Positions 14,713-23,376 of a stretch of 39,498 bases of DNA are shown in pieces. The DNA lies in the NCBI GenBank assembly GCA_002393555.1, contig DGSP01000012.1, positions 1-39,498 on the forward strand, in the 5' to 3' direction. The DNA comes from Prevotellaceae bacterium UBA4359 (lineage in GTDB: Bacteria > Bacteroidota > Bacteroidia > Bacteroidales > Bacteroidaceae). Each line of letters begins with the position of its first letter. Position 1 is the first letter of the stretch. The notes beneath the pieces were generated by a model. That model was not told where the DNA came from. It ran no database searches and worked only from the letters and a program-made list of their open reading frames with translations. Made by a program: the position numbers and the translations under genes.

Positions 14713-14720
14713 CAAAGTAA
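14713..14720 (-). promoter_or_regulatory. Possible promoter of the sigma factor gene (TTACTTTG)
   Basis: The minus strand reads TTACTTTG, a one-base departure from TAnnTTTG, 93 bp upstream of the ATG. The long A/T-rich leader may carry regulation. Weak call. Confidence 0.3.
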
Positions 14721-14748
14721 CTGCATTTATTTGAAAAAAGCAAATTTT

Positions 14749-15702
14749 TCACACAAAAAGTGCGTCTTTTTCTAACTTTAAGCCTCTGAGCAGGTCGGTG
14801 ACGGGCATTTTCTTCTTTCCTTCAAGTTGCAGCACCTTGATGTGGAGCCATCCGTCGGCAGTGGCGGCGCGGAGGTATGTCTTGCCGTCGGAGAGCAGTG
14901 TGCCGGGTTGTGCGGTGGGGGTGGCGGTGTCTTTTTCGGCTTCGTATATCTTGACCGACTTGCCGTTCAGCGTGGTCCATGCAGCAGGATAGGGGCTGAG
15001 GCCTCGGATGAAGTTATAGACTTGCCGGGTGGGCTGGTGCCAGTCGATGCGGCAGGTTTCGCGGAAGATTTTTGGGGCAGGGGTGAGTGGCACGTCCTTG
15101 AAGTGGGCTTGGGGGATGGAGGTGACGGTGCCTGCCAGGATGTTATCGACGGTCTCGGTGACGAGTTTGCCGCTGAGCGCCATGAGCCTGTCGTGTACGG
15201 TCTCCACGTTGTCGGTTTCGGCAATGGGGATGCGCACCTGCTGGATGATGTCGCCTGTGTCAATCTCGTGTTTCAGGAAGAAGGTGGTGATGCCGGTTTC
15301 GGTCTCGCCATTGATGACTGCCCAGTTGATGGGGGCTGCACCGCGATACTTGGGCAGCAGGCTGGCATGGGCGTTGAAGGTGCCGAGTGGGGGCATGCTC
15401 CACACGACCTCGGGCAGCATGCGGAAAGCCACCACTATCTGAAGGTCGGCTTTCAGTGCTCGCAGTTCCTCCACGAAAGCGGGGTCTTTCAGTTTCTCTG
15501 GCTGCAGCACTTTCAGCCCATGCTCTACGGCGAATTGCTTGACGGGACTGGGCTGGAGAACGCTGCCATGACGGCCCATGGGCTTGTCGGGCATGGTGAC
15601 CACGGCCACGACGTTGTAGCCGCCTTCGACTAAGGCTCGGAGGCTCTCCACGGCAAAGTCGGGAGTGCCCATATAGATGATTCTGAGGTCTTCTTTTGTC
15701 AT
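14749..15702 (-). CDS. fmt: Methionyl-tRNA formyltransferase
   Basis: A 317-residue enzyme that formylates Met-tRNA(fMet) using 10-formyl-tetrahydrofolate. The N-terminal Rossmann-like domain begins RIIYMGTPDFAVESL. The catalytic region is FNAHASLLPKYRGAAPINWA, with Asn and His in place, and the catalytic Asp lies in HEIDTGDII. The C-terminal OB-like tRNA-binding domain starts near residue 205 (CRIDWHQPTRQVYNFIRGLS). I chose the ATG at 15702, eight codons after the first possible start, because the fold begins there. It is last in a seven-gene minus-strand run, after the ClC gene and an 85-bp spacer of heptamer repeats. Confidence 0.96.
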   Translation of the reverse strand: MTKEDLRIIYMGTPDFAVESLRALVEGGYNVVAVVTMPDKPMGRHGSVLQPSPVKQFAVEHGLKVLQPEKLKDPAFVEELRALKADLQIVVAFRMLPEVVWSMPPLGTFNAHASLLPKYRGAAPINWAVINGETETGITTFFLKHEIDTGDIIQQVRIPIAETDNVETVHDRLMALSGKLVTETVDNILAGTVTSIPQAHFKDVPLTPAPKIFRETCRIDWHQPTRQVYNFIRGLSPYPAAWTTLNGKSVKIYEAEKDTATPTAQPGTLLSDGKTYLRAATADGWLHIKVLQLEGKKKMPVTDLLRGLKLEKDALFV

Positions 15703-15722
15703 AAATATCCTTTTTTTGTTTG

Positions 15723-15786
<64 letters not shown>

Positions 15787-15787
15787 C

Positions 15788-17599
15788 CTATTCCTGACTG
15801 AACTTGAGCAATGTCTCCCGATAACTGGTGAAGAGGCCGGAGCGTGAGATGAAGCCGATGTAGAGGTTGTCCTCGTCCACCACGGGGAGGTTCCACGCTT
15901 TGGTTTCCTTGAATTTCTGCAGGGCCACCTTGGGCGAGTCGTTGGCCATAAGTACGGCGGGCGGGTCTTTCATGAAGGTGCCCACGGTGTATTGCCGATA
16001 GAGTTCGGGGCGGAACATGTAGAGGCGCACCGAGTCGAGGGTGACGACTCCTAAGAACTTGCCGCTTGCTCCCACCACGGGGAAGATGTTGCGGTGTGAT
16101 TTGGCTATGATGGCGATGAACTTGCCGAAAGGCAGGTCGGGGGTGACGGTCTTGTAGTCTTTCTCAATGAGCGACTCGAGGTTGAGGACGGTGAGGATGG
16201 CGCTGTCCTTGTCGTGGGTGAGCAGTTGGCCCCGGCGCGCCAGTCGCATGGCGTAGATGCTGTGGGGTTCAAAGATGTTGATGGTGAGATAGGACACGGC
16301 CGAGACAATCATCAGCGGCACGAAGAGGTCGTAGCCGCCAGTGAGTTCGGCAATGAGGAAGATGCCTGTAAGTGGTGCGTGCATCACGCCCGACATGAGG
16401 CCTGCCATGCCGTAGAGTCCGCAGTTCTTGGGAGAAAGATAGCAGGTGTTGTCGGCCATCAGACCAAAAGCCATGTCCCAAAGATTGGCGAAGATGAAGC
16501 CGGCGATGCAGCCGAGGAAGAGGCTGGGGGCGAACACTCCGCCGCAACCGCCTCCGCCATTGGTGGCTGTGGTGGCAAAGACCTTGAAAATGAGCACTAA
16601 ACCCAGATAGAGAAGGATGCTGCCCTCGTCGTTGTAGAAGAGGGTGTTGTGCATGATGTCTCGTTCCGAAGCGTCGTTGATGAGTTGATTGATGACATCG
16701 TAGCCTTCGCCATACATGATGGGGAAGAAATAAATCAGCACACCCAGCACCCCGGCACCGAGCATGAACTTGTAGGCTTTGTTCTTGATTTTGCCAAACA
16801 GACCCTCGAACCAGTTCATGGCACGGGTGAAGTAGAGGCTGACGAGTCCACAGGCGATGCCCAAGACGATGCAGCCAGGGATGATGTCGATGGTGAAGGC
16901 TTTGTGGAGGCTGAAGTCGAAGAGCGGCTCTGTGCCGTAAAAGGCATAGGACACGCAGACGGAGGTGATGCTGGTGACGAGGAGAGGAAGGAGGGAGGAG
17001 AAACTCAGGTCGAGCATCAGCACTTCGAGCACGAACACAAGGCCGGCAATGGGGGCCTTGAACACGCCCGACACGGCACCTGCCGCGCCGCAGCCCACCA
17101 GGAGCATCAGGGTCTTTGGGGGCAAGTGAAAACGTTTGCCGAAGTCGGACCCCCAGGCGGCACCTGTCAGGACAATGGGTGCCTCGGCTCCGACCGAACC
17201 GCCGAAGCCAATGGTGATGGCACTGGCGATGACGCTCGACCAACGGTTGTGGGACTTGATGCGGCTCCGGCCTCGCGACATGGCATAGAGTATCTTGGTC
17301 ACGCCATGGCTGATGTCGCCCCGCACGATGTAGGTCACGAACAGCAGCGAGAGGAGGATGCCGACACCGGGAAAGACGAGGTAGAGCAAGTTGGGATGTC
17401 CGGCAGCAAAGCCCGATGTGAGCAGATGCTTGATTTCCTCGATGAGCGACTTCAGCACAAAGGCCGTCAGCCCTGTAAACACACCAACGAAGAAACTAAT
17501 CATCAAGATGACTTGCTTTTCTGTGTGGTCGCCTTTCAGCCATTCGGTGATGGCATTGAGGAACCTGATTTCTTTGCGCCTTATCCCAATGAGGTTCAT
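15788..17599 (-). CDS. ClC-type chloride channel/antiporter with CBS domains
   Basis: A 603-residue integral membrane protein. The anion-pathway signatures of the ClC family are present: GGSVGAEAP near residue 135 (the GxxGxE motif with its gating glutamate) and GGCGGVFAPSLFLG near residue 350. About ten or more hydrophobic helices span residues 30-440. The C-terminal 150 residues form two CBS-type segments (VTPDLPFGKFIAIIAKSHRN and FMKDPPAVLMANDSPKVALQ), usually adenine-nucleotide-binding regulators. In bacteria such proteins exchange chloride or fluoride with protons; the exact ion cannot be read from sequence. It lies 45 bp after the threonylcarbamoyl-AMP synthase gene. Confidence 0.94.
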   Translation of the reverse strand: MNLIGIRRKEIRFLNAITEWLKGDHTEKQVILMISFFVGVFTGLTAFVLKSLIEEIKHLLTSGFAAGHPNLLYLVFPGVGILLSLLFVTYIVRGDISHGVTKILYAMSRGRSRIKSHNRWSSVIASAITIGFGGSVGAEAPIVLTGAAWGSDFGKRFHLPPKTLMLLVGCGAAGAVSGVFKAPIAGLVFVLEVLMLDLSFSSLLPLLVTSITSVCVSYAFYGTEPLFDFSLHKAFTIDIIPGCIVLGIACGLVSLYFTRAMNWFEGLFGKIKNKAYKFMLGAGVLGVLIYFFPIMYGEGYDVINQLINDASERDIMHNTLFYNDEGSILLYLGLVLIFKVFATTATNGGGGCGGVFAPSLFLGCIAGFIFANLWDMAFGLMADNTCYLSPKNCGLYGMAGLMSGVMHAPLTGIFLIAELTGGYDLFVPLMIVSAVSYLTINIFEPHSIYAMRLARRGQLLTHDKDSAILTVLNLESLIEKDYKTVTPDLPFGKFIAIIAKSHRNIFPVVGASGKFLGVVTLDSVRLYMFRPELYRQYTVGTFMKDPPAVLMANDSPKVALQKFKETKAWNLPVVDEDNLYIGFISRSGLFTSYRETLLKFSQE

Positions 17600-17644
17600 G
17601 ATGTTCAGTTTTTTTCCTTGTCTCGTTATGCTGTTGCTTCGTTT

Positions 17645-18211
17645 CTACTCTCGGATGATGGTGAACTGCCCGTTGGCGTTTATCTTGATGATGCTGCTGG
17701 GCTTGTGCTTCTCGCGGCTCTGACGGCTGTACTTCACCACATAGTCAACGGCATTCTTGATGTCGTCGCTGATGTCGTCGAAGGTCTGTGGTGTTGGCTC
17801 GCCGCTGATGTTGGCACTGGTGCTCACGATGGGCTTCTGGAATCGGAAGCAGAGTTCCTTGCTGAACTCTTCCTTTGTGATGCGGATGCCGGCACTGCCG
17901 TCTTCGGCTATCACGCTGGGAGCCAGCCCGGTCACATGGTCGAAGATGACCGTGAGGGGCTTGTCGCTCAACTCTATCATGTCCCAAGTGACATCGGCCA
18001 CGTTCCGCACATAGCGTTGCAGACGCACGTCGCTATCGACCAGACAGATGAGTGCCTTGCTGTCCTCGCGTTTCTTGATTTCAAACACCTTTCTCACGGC
18101 TTCCTCGTTGGTGGCATCGCAGCCGATGCCCCACACCGTGTCGGTCGGGTAGAGGATGACCCCTCCCACCTTCATCACTTCAATGGCTTTCTTTACTTCG
18201 TCCTGTAACAT
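17645..18211 (-). CDS. L-threonylcarbamoyladenylate synthase (Sua5/YrdC/YciO)
   Basis: A 188-residue enzyme, a length that fits the short TsaC/YciO class without the Sua5 extension. It makes the threonylcarbamoyl-AMP intermediate for t6A modification of ANN-decoding tRNAs. The binding cleft motifs are visible: GGVILYPTDTVWGIGCDATN, KKREDSKALICLV, GSAGIRITKEEF and IVSTSANISGEPT. YciO paralogs look similar, so the assignment to t6A synthesis is probable but not certain. The gene follows prfC by 54 bp on the same strand, in a run of translation-related genes (prfC, this gene, fmt). Confidence 0.92.
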   Translation of the reverse strand: MLQDEVKKAIEVMKVGGVILYPTDTVWGIGCDATNEEAVRKVFEIKKREDSKALICLVDSDVRLQRYVRNVADVTWDMIELSDKPLTVIFDHVTGLAPSVIAEDGSAGIRITKEEFSKELCFRFQKPIVSTSANISGEPTPQTFDDISDDIKNAVDYVVKYSRQSREKHKPSSIIKINANGQFTIIRE

Positions 18212-18265
18212 AAAATGCTTCTCTTTGTTCCATGAAAAATGAAAGACGCCCAGCGCATGGGCTGG

Positions 18266-19858
18266 TTAGAACTCGCTGGTGAAGTGGAACTTGATGTGCT
18301 TGAAGTCCTGCTGTGCCATCTGCAACACGTAGTTGCTGTCAGCAAGAAAGACATCTCTTCCCTCTTTGTCTTTTGCCATATACTGGTATTTCCGCTTCTT
18401 GAAAGCCTCCAGTTCGGCATCGTCGTCGCTCTCTATCCAGCAGGCTTTATACAGGCTGATGGGTTCCCACTTGCACTTGGCGTTGTATTCGTTCTCAAGG
18501 CGATACTGAATCACCTCAAACTGCAACTGTCCCACCGTTCCGATGATTTTCCGATTGTTGAACTGGTTGACGAACAACTGTGCCACACCTTCGTCCATCA
18601 ACTGATTGATGCCTTTCTCCAACTGCTTTGTCTTCATCGGGTCGGCATTCTCAATATACTTGAACATCTCGGGCGAGAAACTAGGCAAGCCTTTGAAGTG
18701 CAACTGCTCTCCCTCGGTCAGTGTGTCGCCTATCTTGAAGATGCCGTTGTCGGGCAGGCCGACGATGTCGCCCGGATAAGCCTCGTCGATGGTGCTCTTG
18801 CGTTGCGCCATGAACTGTGTGGGGCTGGAGAAACGGACTGTCTTACCGTTCCTCACGTGCAGATAGGGAGCATTCCTCACGAACTTGCCCGAGCAGACCT
18901 TGCAGAAAGCCGTGCAGGAGCGGTGGTTGGGGTCGATGTTGGCAGTAATCTTGAAGATGAAGCCCGTGAACTTCGGTTCTTCGGGTTGCACCATTCGTTC
19001 TTCTGCTGTTGTTGGGCGAGGATTGGGGGCAATCTCCACAAAACAATCCAGCAGTTCCTGCACACCGAAGTTGTTCAAGGCCGAACCAAAGAAGACGGGT
19101 GCCACATCAGCCTCCAAGTAGGTCTGCACATCGAAAGGGTCATACACACCGTCAATCATCTCCAGGTCCTCCCGCAGTTTCTCCGCATCCTGCTCACCCA
19201 CCTGCTCGTCCAGTTCCTTCGAGTGAATATCCACGTTCACCTTCTCCGTCACCATCTGCTTGTTGGGTGTGAAGAGGTTGAGGTTCTCCTCATAGATATT
19301 ATACACTCCCTTGAATCTGGCTCCCTGGTTGATAGGCCAGGAGAGCGGCCGCACCTTGATTTGCAGTTCGCTCTCCACCTCGTCCAAGAGGTCGAACGGG
19401 TCTTTGCCCTCGCGGTCCATCTTGTTGATAAACACGATGACAGGGGTTTTCCGCATGCGGCAGACGGTCATCAGTTTCCTCGTCTGTGCCTCCACGCCCT
19501 TTGCTCCGTCGATGACGATGATGGCCGAATCCACCGCAGTCAGTGTGCGGAACGTGTCTTCCGCAAAGTCTTGGTGGCCCGGTGTGTCGAGGATGTTCAC
19601 CTTGTAGGGTGGTAGGGATGGGTCGGCCGAAGGTGGCAGATAGTCAAACTCCATCACCGAGGTGCTCACCGAGATACCACGCTGTTTCTCAATCTCCATC
19701 CAGTCCGAGGTGGCCGTCTTCTTGATTTTGTTACTCTTCACGGCACCAGCCACCTGAATCTGGCCGCCAAACAGCAGCAGTTTCTCCGTCAGTGTGGTCT
19801 TGCCCGCATCGGGGTGCGAGATAATCGCAAATGTTCGTCTTCTTTCTATTTCAGTCAT
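18266..19858 (-). CDS. prfC: Peptide chain release factor 3
   Basis: A 530-residue translational GTPase, the usual RF3 length. The GTP-binding motifs are intact: P-loop SHPDAGKTTLTEKLL, RGISVSTSVMEF (switch I), DTPGHQDFAEDTFRTL (switch II with catalytic His) and NKMD. The region QRKSTIDEAYPGDIVGLPDN and the C-terminal GQLQFEVIQYRLENEY are typical of RF3. It recycles RF1/RF2 after peptide release. I take the ATG at 19858; an upstream TTG two codons earlier is possible but unneeded. It contrasts with the EF-G2-like protein in this window, which lacks the catalytic His. Confidence 0.97.
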   Translation of the reverse strand: MTEIERRRTFAIISHPDAGKTTLTEKLLLFGGQIQVAGAVKSNKIKKTATSDWMEIEKQRGISVSTSVMEFDYLPPSADPSLPPYKVNILDTPGHQDFAEDTFRTLTAVDSAIIVIDGAKGVEAQTRKLMTVCRMRKTPVIVFINKMDREGKDPFDLLDEVESELQIKVRPLSWPINQGARFKGVYNIYEENLNLFTPNKQMVTEKVNVDIHSKELDEQVGEQDAEKLREDLEMIDGVYDPFDVQTYLEADVAPVFFGSALNNFGVQELLDCFVEIAPNPRPTTAEERMVQPEEPKFTGFIFKITANIDPNHRSCTAFCKVCSGKFVRNAPYLHVRNGKTVRFSSPTQFMAQRKSTIDEAYPGDIVGLPDNGIFKIGDTLTEGEQLHFKGLPSFSPEMFKYIENADPMKTKQLEKGINQLMDEGVAQLFVNQFNNRKIIGTVGQLQFEVIQYRLENEYNAKCKWEPISLYKACWIESDDDAELEAFKKRKYQYMAKDKEGRDVFLADSNYVLQMAQQDFKHIKFHFTSEF

Positions 19859-19891
19859 GTTCAATCAAAAAGAGAGGGCGCACTGAACGGC

Positions 19892-20764
19892 TCAAAGCCG
19901 CTCGATGCACTCTCTCAAACTCTCTTCCCAGTAGGGAATTTCGATGTTATATGTATTCTTAATCTTAGTCTTGTCCAGCACCGAGTAGTGGGGACGTGCC
20001 GCCGGGGTGGGGTACTCGGCTGTGTGCAGTGGCTTCACGTGGCAGGTGGTGATGCCAGCAATGCGGTGGATGGCCTTCGTGAAGTCGTACCACGAAATGA
20101 CGCCTTCGTTCGAGAAGTGGTAGATGCCTGGCACAATGCCCTGGTTGATGGCGGCAAAGATGGCCACAGCCAAGTCGCGGGCGTATGTCGGAGTGCCCAC
20201 TTGGTCGAAGATGACACCCAGTTCCGTCTTCTCCTTGCCCAGCCGCAGCATCGTCTTCACAAAGTTGTTGCCGAACGTGGAGTAGAGCCAAGCGGTGCGG
20301 ATGATGAGGTACTGCTTGCAGTTCGCCTTCACGCTTTCCTCGCCTGCCAGTTTCGTGCGACCATACACAGAGTTGGGGCAAGTCGGCTGCTCTTCCGTCA
20401 CAGGCTTGTGGCTTGTGCCGTCAAAGACATAGTCGGTGCTCACCTGCACCATGCTTCCTCCTCGCTTGCCCACCGCTTTGGCCAGATAGCCCGGGGCGAT
20501 GTTGTTCAGCAGATTGCACAGTTCCTCGCTGCTCTCCGCCTTATCCACAGCCGTGAATGCTGCACAGTTCACGATACAGTCAATGCTGTTCTTTTCCACA
20601 AAAGCCTCCACTTCGGCCTCGTTGGTGATGTCAAGTCTCTGTGCCACAGAGCCTTCAGGTATCACTACATCGGTGAAGAAATACTCATGCTGAGGGTTCT
20701 TCTTTGCCAGCAACTGCATCTCATTACCGAGTTGTCCGTTGCATCCAGTCACTAAAATTCTCAT
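19892..20764 (-). CDS. rfbD: dTDP-4-dehydrorhamnose reductase
   Basis: A 290-residue short-chain dehydrogenase that makes dTDP-L-rhamnose from the 4-keto intermediate using NAD(P)H. The nucleotide-binding GxxGxxG form is MRILVTGCNGQLGNEM. VSTDYVFDGTSHKPVTEEQP and the YGRTK (YxxxK) catalytic pair lie near residues 105-140, and the substrate region GTPTYARDLAVAI near 190. The other rml genes are absent from this window, so the gene is separated from a full rhamnose operon. It starts 20 bp after DUF4924 and sits in a mixed housekeeping run. Confidence 0.95.
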   Translation of the reverse strand: MRILVTGCNGQLGNEMQLLAKKNPQHEYFFTDVVIPEGSVAQRLDITNEAEVEAFVEKNSIDCIVNCAAFTAVDKAESSEELCNLLNNIAPGYLAKAVGKRGGSMVQVSTDYVFDGTSHKPVTEEQPTCPNSVYGRTKLAGEESVKANCKQYLIIRTAWLYSTFGNNFVKTMLRLGKEKTELGVIFDQVGTPTYARDLAVAIFAAINQGIVPGIYHFSNEGVISWYDFTKAIHRIAGITTCHVKPLHTAEYPTPAARPHYSVLDKTKIKNTYNIEIPYWEESLRECIERL

Positions 20765-20784
20765 ATTTATAACTATTCCTTTGG

Positions 20785-21330
20785 TTAAAATTCCAACTCT
20801 CCCGCCTTGTCCTTCTTGTAGTACTCGCTCAGCATGCCGATGAATTTGGCGATGTTGTCCATCGCCGTGGCGGTTTCTGCCGAGATTTCCTTCTTCTGCG
20901 CCCTCAGTAGCATCGTGCCATAGAGCGCGTCGAAACAGTTCTCAATCTCTCCCTTCTCCTGGCTGTCCGCACTTTTTGCCCTCAGTTCCACAATGAATGG
21001 CAGGGCCTTGTAGTAGGCTGCCGAGTAGAACGGGTGCTTGCTCGACTTGAGCAACTGGGCATGCAGGTCGGTCAGCAAGATGAGGATGTTCTTGTTCACC
21101 TGCAGATGCCCTTTCTCCGTCACACCTTCCTCTCGCATCATCTGGATGAGGTTCTCATACCACTCCTTCATGGCTTCGCTCTTCTCCTTGTCCAGTCCAA
21201 ACTGCGGAATATACTCTGCTGCCATTCGGTCGGCATCCAGACCGAAAGCGCGTAGCGTGTCCTCCACCTGCCACATGTACAACAGGTACTCTGCCACGCT
21301 CTTCTTCTTCAGTTGCTCTGCTATATACAT
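20785..21330 (-). CDS. DUF4924 family protein
   Basis: A 181-residue, mostly alpha-helical cytoplasmic protein with no signal peptide or membrane span. The start IAEQLKKKSVAEYLLYMWQV and the later KPF/YYKALPFIVELRAK-type helices match the Bacteroidetes family DUF4924, whose function is unknown. Its ATG immediately follows the stop codon of the LysE-type gene, with no base between them, which indicates translational coupling. It precedes rfbD by 20 bp. A regulatory or adaptor role is possible, but nothing in the sequence supports a specific one. Confidence 0.85.
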   Translation of the reverse strand: MYIAEQLKKKSVAEYLLYMWQVEDTLRAFGLDADRMAAEYIPQFGLDKEKSEAMKEWYENLIQMMREEGVTEKGHLQVNKNILILLTDLHAQLLKSSKHPFYSAAYYKALPFIVELRAKSADSQEKGEIENCFDALYGTMLLRAQKKEISAETATAMDNIAKFIGMLSEYYKKDKAGELEF

Positions 21331-22086
21331 TTATTCAAATAGTTGAAATCCAGGGTCTTTCCCGAATGGGATATAGTGGAACGTGTGCCCGGTCAGCGCA
21401 TACACAATCATGATGGCACTCACCACCATCACCGTGATGCCGATGATGCGGTTGATGCGCCAAATCACCTGGTTGCTGAATCGTGCTCTCACCTTATCGA
21501 CCAGCCAAGTGAGGCCAAACCACCATGCCAAGGCACCCACCACAATGAAGATATATCCCACCGTCTGCACCAGCCAGTTGCCTGCCAAGATGAAGGTGAA
21601 CTGGCCGTAGAGAGCCACGAACAGGAGGATAATCAGCGGGTTGGACACCGTGATGGCAAAGCCGCTGATGACAAACCCCGTCAGTCGGTTCTTCGTCTCC
21701 ACAGGCGATTCCCTATCTACAACTTTCTGCTTCGGGATGCTCCTGAACGTGTAGGCACCAAAGGCAAACAGCAGCACAGAACCTATCACCTTAATCCACA
21801 GGGCGATGATGGGGTCCTCGATGATATCGACCACCAGATACATGAAGTAACCCGTGATGATGGCATAGAGAATGTCGCTGATGCTGGCGCCGATGCCCGT
21901 GGCAAAACCCTCCCAGCGCCCCTTGTTCAGGGTGCGCTGCACGGTCAGAATGCCCACAGGACCCATCGGTGCCGAGGCCAGCACCCCTATCAGGAAGCCC
22001 TTCATCATCTCCTCCAGCACACCCACGTTCTGCATCCAGTCCTGAAAATTCAGCGTAGGTATCTGAGGCATTGCTTGTACTATCAT
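21331..22086 (-). CDS. LysE-type amino acid/solute exporter
   Basis: A 251-residue protein with six predicted spans. FLIGVLASAPMGPVGILTVQ followed by the RTLNKGRWEGFATGIGAS region is the LysE/RhtB family pattern, and ITVSNPLIILLFVALYG matches the second half. Members export amino acids or related compounds; the substrate here is unknown. I chose the ATG at 22086 because the candidate promoter lies at 22118-22125, inside the longer open frame that begins at 22137. It heads the seven-gene minus-strand run and overlaps none of its neighbours. Confidence 0.88.
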   Translation of the reverse strand: MIVQAMPQIPTLNFQDWMQNVGVLEEMMKGFLIGVLASAPMGPVGILTVQRTLNKGRWEGFATGIGASISDILYAIITGYFMYLVVDIIEDPIIALWIKVIGSVLLFAFGAYTFRSIPKQKVVDRESPVETKNRLTGFVISGFAITVSNPLIILLFVALYGQFTFILAGNWLVQTVGYIFIVVGALAWWFGLTWLVDKVRARFSNQVIWRINRIIGITVMVVSAIMIVYALTGHTFHYIPFGKDPGFQLFE

Positions 22087-22117
22087 AGAAAACAGTAGTT
22101 CTTTTCGTTTTAGTGTG

Positions 22118-22125
22118 CAAAGGTA
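22118..22125 (-). promoter_or_regulatory. -7 element (TACCTTTG) heading the LysE-to-fmt gene run
   Basis: The minus strand reads TACCTTTG, 32 bp upstream of the ATG at 22086. It is the only clear TAnnTTTG box I found in front of the run, so the seven genes may share it. Confidence 0.65.
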
Positions 22126-22212
22126 CACATTTCTCACGAATTATCGAGCGATTTCCACAGAATAATTTCAACTTTCCTCCGACCGGGTGTGCTGCGGCTG
22201 CGATAGCGTCAG

Positions 22213-22297
22213 TGTTGCGTTTGTAACAGTGCCAGTGTTACACTTGTAACAGTGGCGGTGTTACACTTGTAACACTGGCGATGTTACACTTGTAACA
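22213..22297. repeat. 23-bp palindromic repeat array, copy 1 (four units)
   Basis: Four 16-bp cores at 22213-22228, 22236-22251, 22259-22274 and 22282-22297 have the dyad TGTTACA-NN-TGTAACA and are spaced at exactly 23 bp. The 7-bp spacers resemble GTGGCGG. The first core is degenerate, and a half-site lies at 22314-22320. The array lies about 90 bp upstream of the LysE promoter. The same unit forms the array at 30927-31011. Confidence 0.9.
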
Positions 22298-22325
22298 CTT
22301 CCTGCTTGAAAAGTGTTACAAGAAG

Positions 22326-22360
22326 ACACGCGCTCCCGTCGTTCAGGCGGAAGCGCGTGT
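22326..22360 (-). terminator. Candidate terminator hairpin downstream of the esterase gene
   Basis: ACACGCGCT (22326-22334) pairs with AGCGCGTGT (22352-22360), with further pairing inside after one mismatch. On the minus strand it is followed by CTTCTTG. A second 6-bp hairpin lies at 22380-22396, between it and the stop codon. Confidence 0.5.
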
Positions 22361-22419
22361 GTGGTTGTTCCGAGTCGTTGGCCGCTGCATGCGGCCAGCG
22401 GATGTGCAATCTTATGGCC

Positions 22420-23274
22420 TCATTTCACTGTTTCCAGCCAGGCACTCAGGTCGCTCATCATCTCCTTGTGATACTTGAAGTTCTCGCGGCTGCCCCAGCC
22501 GTGGCCGCCCGAAGGATAGATGTGCATCGTGGCCTTGATGCCATGCTGCTTCAGGGCCAGATAGTAGTTCACACTGTTGGGCGAAGGCACCACACGGTCG
22601 TCGTCGCTCAGCAGCATGATGGCAGGAGGCGTCTGTGCTGTCACCTGCTTCTCGTTGCTATACAGGTCCACCATCTCCTGCGTGGCTTGTTCGCCGATGA
22701 GGCCATGACGGCTCCCCTTGTGCGTGTACTTATAGTCGAAAGTCACCACTGGGTAGAACAGAATCTGAAAGGCCGGCGCGGTGAGCGAGTCGCTGTGGGT
22801 GGCCACGGTCGAGGCCAGATGTCCGCCTGCCGACGACCCCATGATGCCCACTTTCCGAGGGTCGATGTTCCACTTCTGCGCATTCTCCCTCACCACTCGG
22901 AGAGCCTCCTTCGCATCGCTGATGGGCACATCCGTGTGGCCATGCGGCATTCTGTATTTCAGCACGATGAGCGCGATGCCACGCTCGTTGAAGAACGGTG
23001 CCCACGCATAGCCCTCATGGTCTGTGGCCAAGTGGCTGTAGCCGCCGCCGGGGCAGCACACCACCGCTCTGCCCGTTGCTTTCCCTGCTTCGGGCAGAAA
23101 CACGCGGATGGAGGGCTTGAAGTTCTGCTTCTTGTCGTCAAACGGTTGTGTCTTGTCGATACCGTTGCTGTTGGGCAACCCGTTGGGCCACAAGTCGATG
23201 TCGAACGCTGGTTGCTGGGCTTGAGCCGCTAAAAAGGAAAAGATTCCAAGCATAAGAAGTGCAAACTTTTTCAT
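22420..23274 (-). CDS. Secreted alpha/beta-hydrolase esterase (BD-FAE / acetylxylan-esterase-like)
   Basis: A 284-residue protein with a signal peptide (MKKFALLMLGIFSFLAAQAQ). The mature part is an alpha/beta hydrolase: oxyanion-hole region VVCCPGGGYSHLATDHEGY, nucleophile elbow GIMGSSAGGHLASTVATH, catalytic Asp in LLSDDDRVVP and His in YPSGGHGWGS. This arrangement is common in Bacteroidetes enzymes that remove acetyl or feruloyl groups from plant polysaccharides. The exact substrate is not predictable. The ATG at 23274 is preferred because the promoter box lies at 23307-23314, within the longer open frame. It is divergent from a ROK kinase gene and close to an alpha-galactosidase, which fits glycan use. 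Confidence 0.88.
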   Translation of the reverse strand: MKKFALLMLGIFSFLAAQAQQPAFDIDLWPNGLPNSNGIDKTQPFDDKKQNFKPSIRVFLPEAGKATGRAVVCCPGGGYSHLATDHEGYAWAPFFNERGIALIVLKYRMPHGHTDVPISDAKEALRVVRENAQKWNIDPRKVGIMGSSAGGHLASTVATHSDSLTAPAFQILFYPVVTFDYKYTHKGSRHGLIGEQATQEMVDLYSNEKQVTAQTPPAIMLLSDDDRVVPSPNSVNYYLALKQHGIKATMHIYPSGGHGWGSRENFKYHKEMMSDLSAWLETVK

Positions 23275-23306
23275 CGATTCTGTTGATTGAGGGTGAATTT
23301 GTTTTG

Positions 23307-23314
23307 CAAAGATA
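23307..23314 (-). promoter_or_regulatory. -7 element (TATCTTTG) for the esterase gene
   Basis: The minus strand reads TATCTTTG, 33 bp upstream of the ATG at 23274. It sits 23 bp from the plus-strand box of the divergent kinase gene, so the two RNA polymerase sites overlap. Confidence 0.6.
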
Positions 23315-23337
23315 GTGTTTCTTATCGGGAAAAAGGC

Positions 23338-23345
23338 TAACTTTG
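23338..23345 (+). promoter_or_regulatory. -7 element (TAACTTTG) for the ROK kinase gene
   Basis: TAACTTTG lies 31 bp before the ATG at 23377 and matches TAnnTTTG. Its position suggests mutual interference with the divergent esterase promoter. Confidence 0.6.
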
Positions 23346-23376
23346 CCCACAAAACTTTCTAAAAGCATAAAAAACT

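Noticed and set aside
16649..18208. A 519-codon plus-strand open frame antisense to the ClC and Sua5 genes
   Set aside because: His/Asp/Glu-rich low-complexity translation typical of the antisense of membrane-protein codons. It opposes two confidently recognised genes.
22213..22297. The 23-bp palindrome arrays considered as CRISPR
   Set aside because: The repeat itself is a dyad of 16 bp with a nearly constant 7-bp spacer. CRISPR arrays have unique spacers of about 30 bp, and no cas gene is present.
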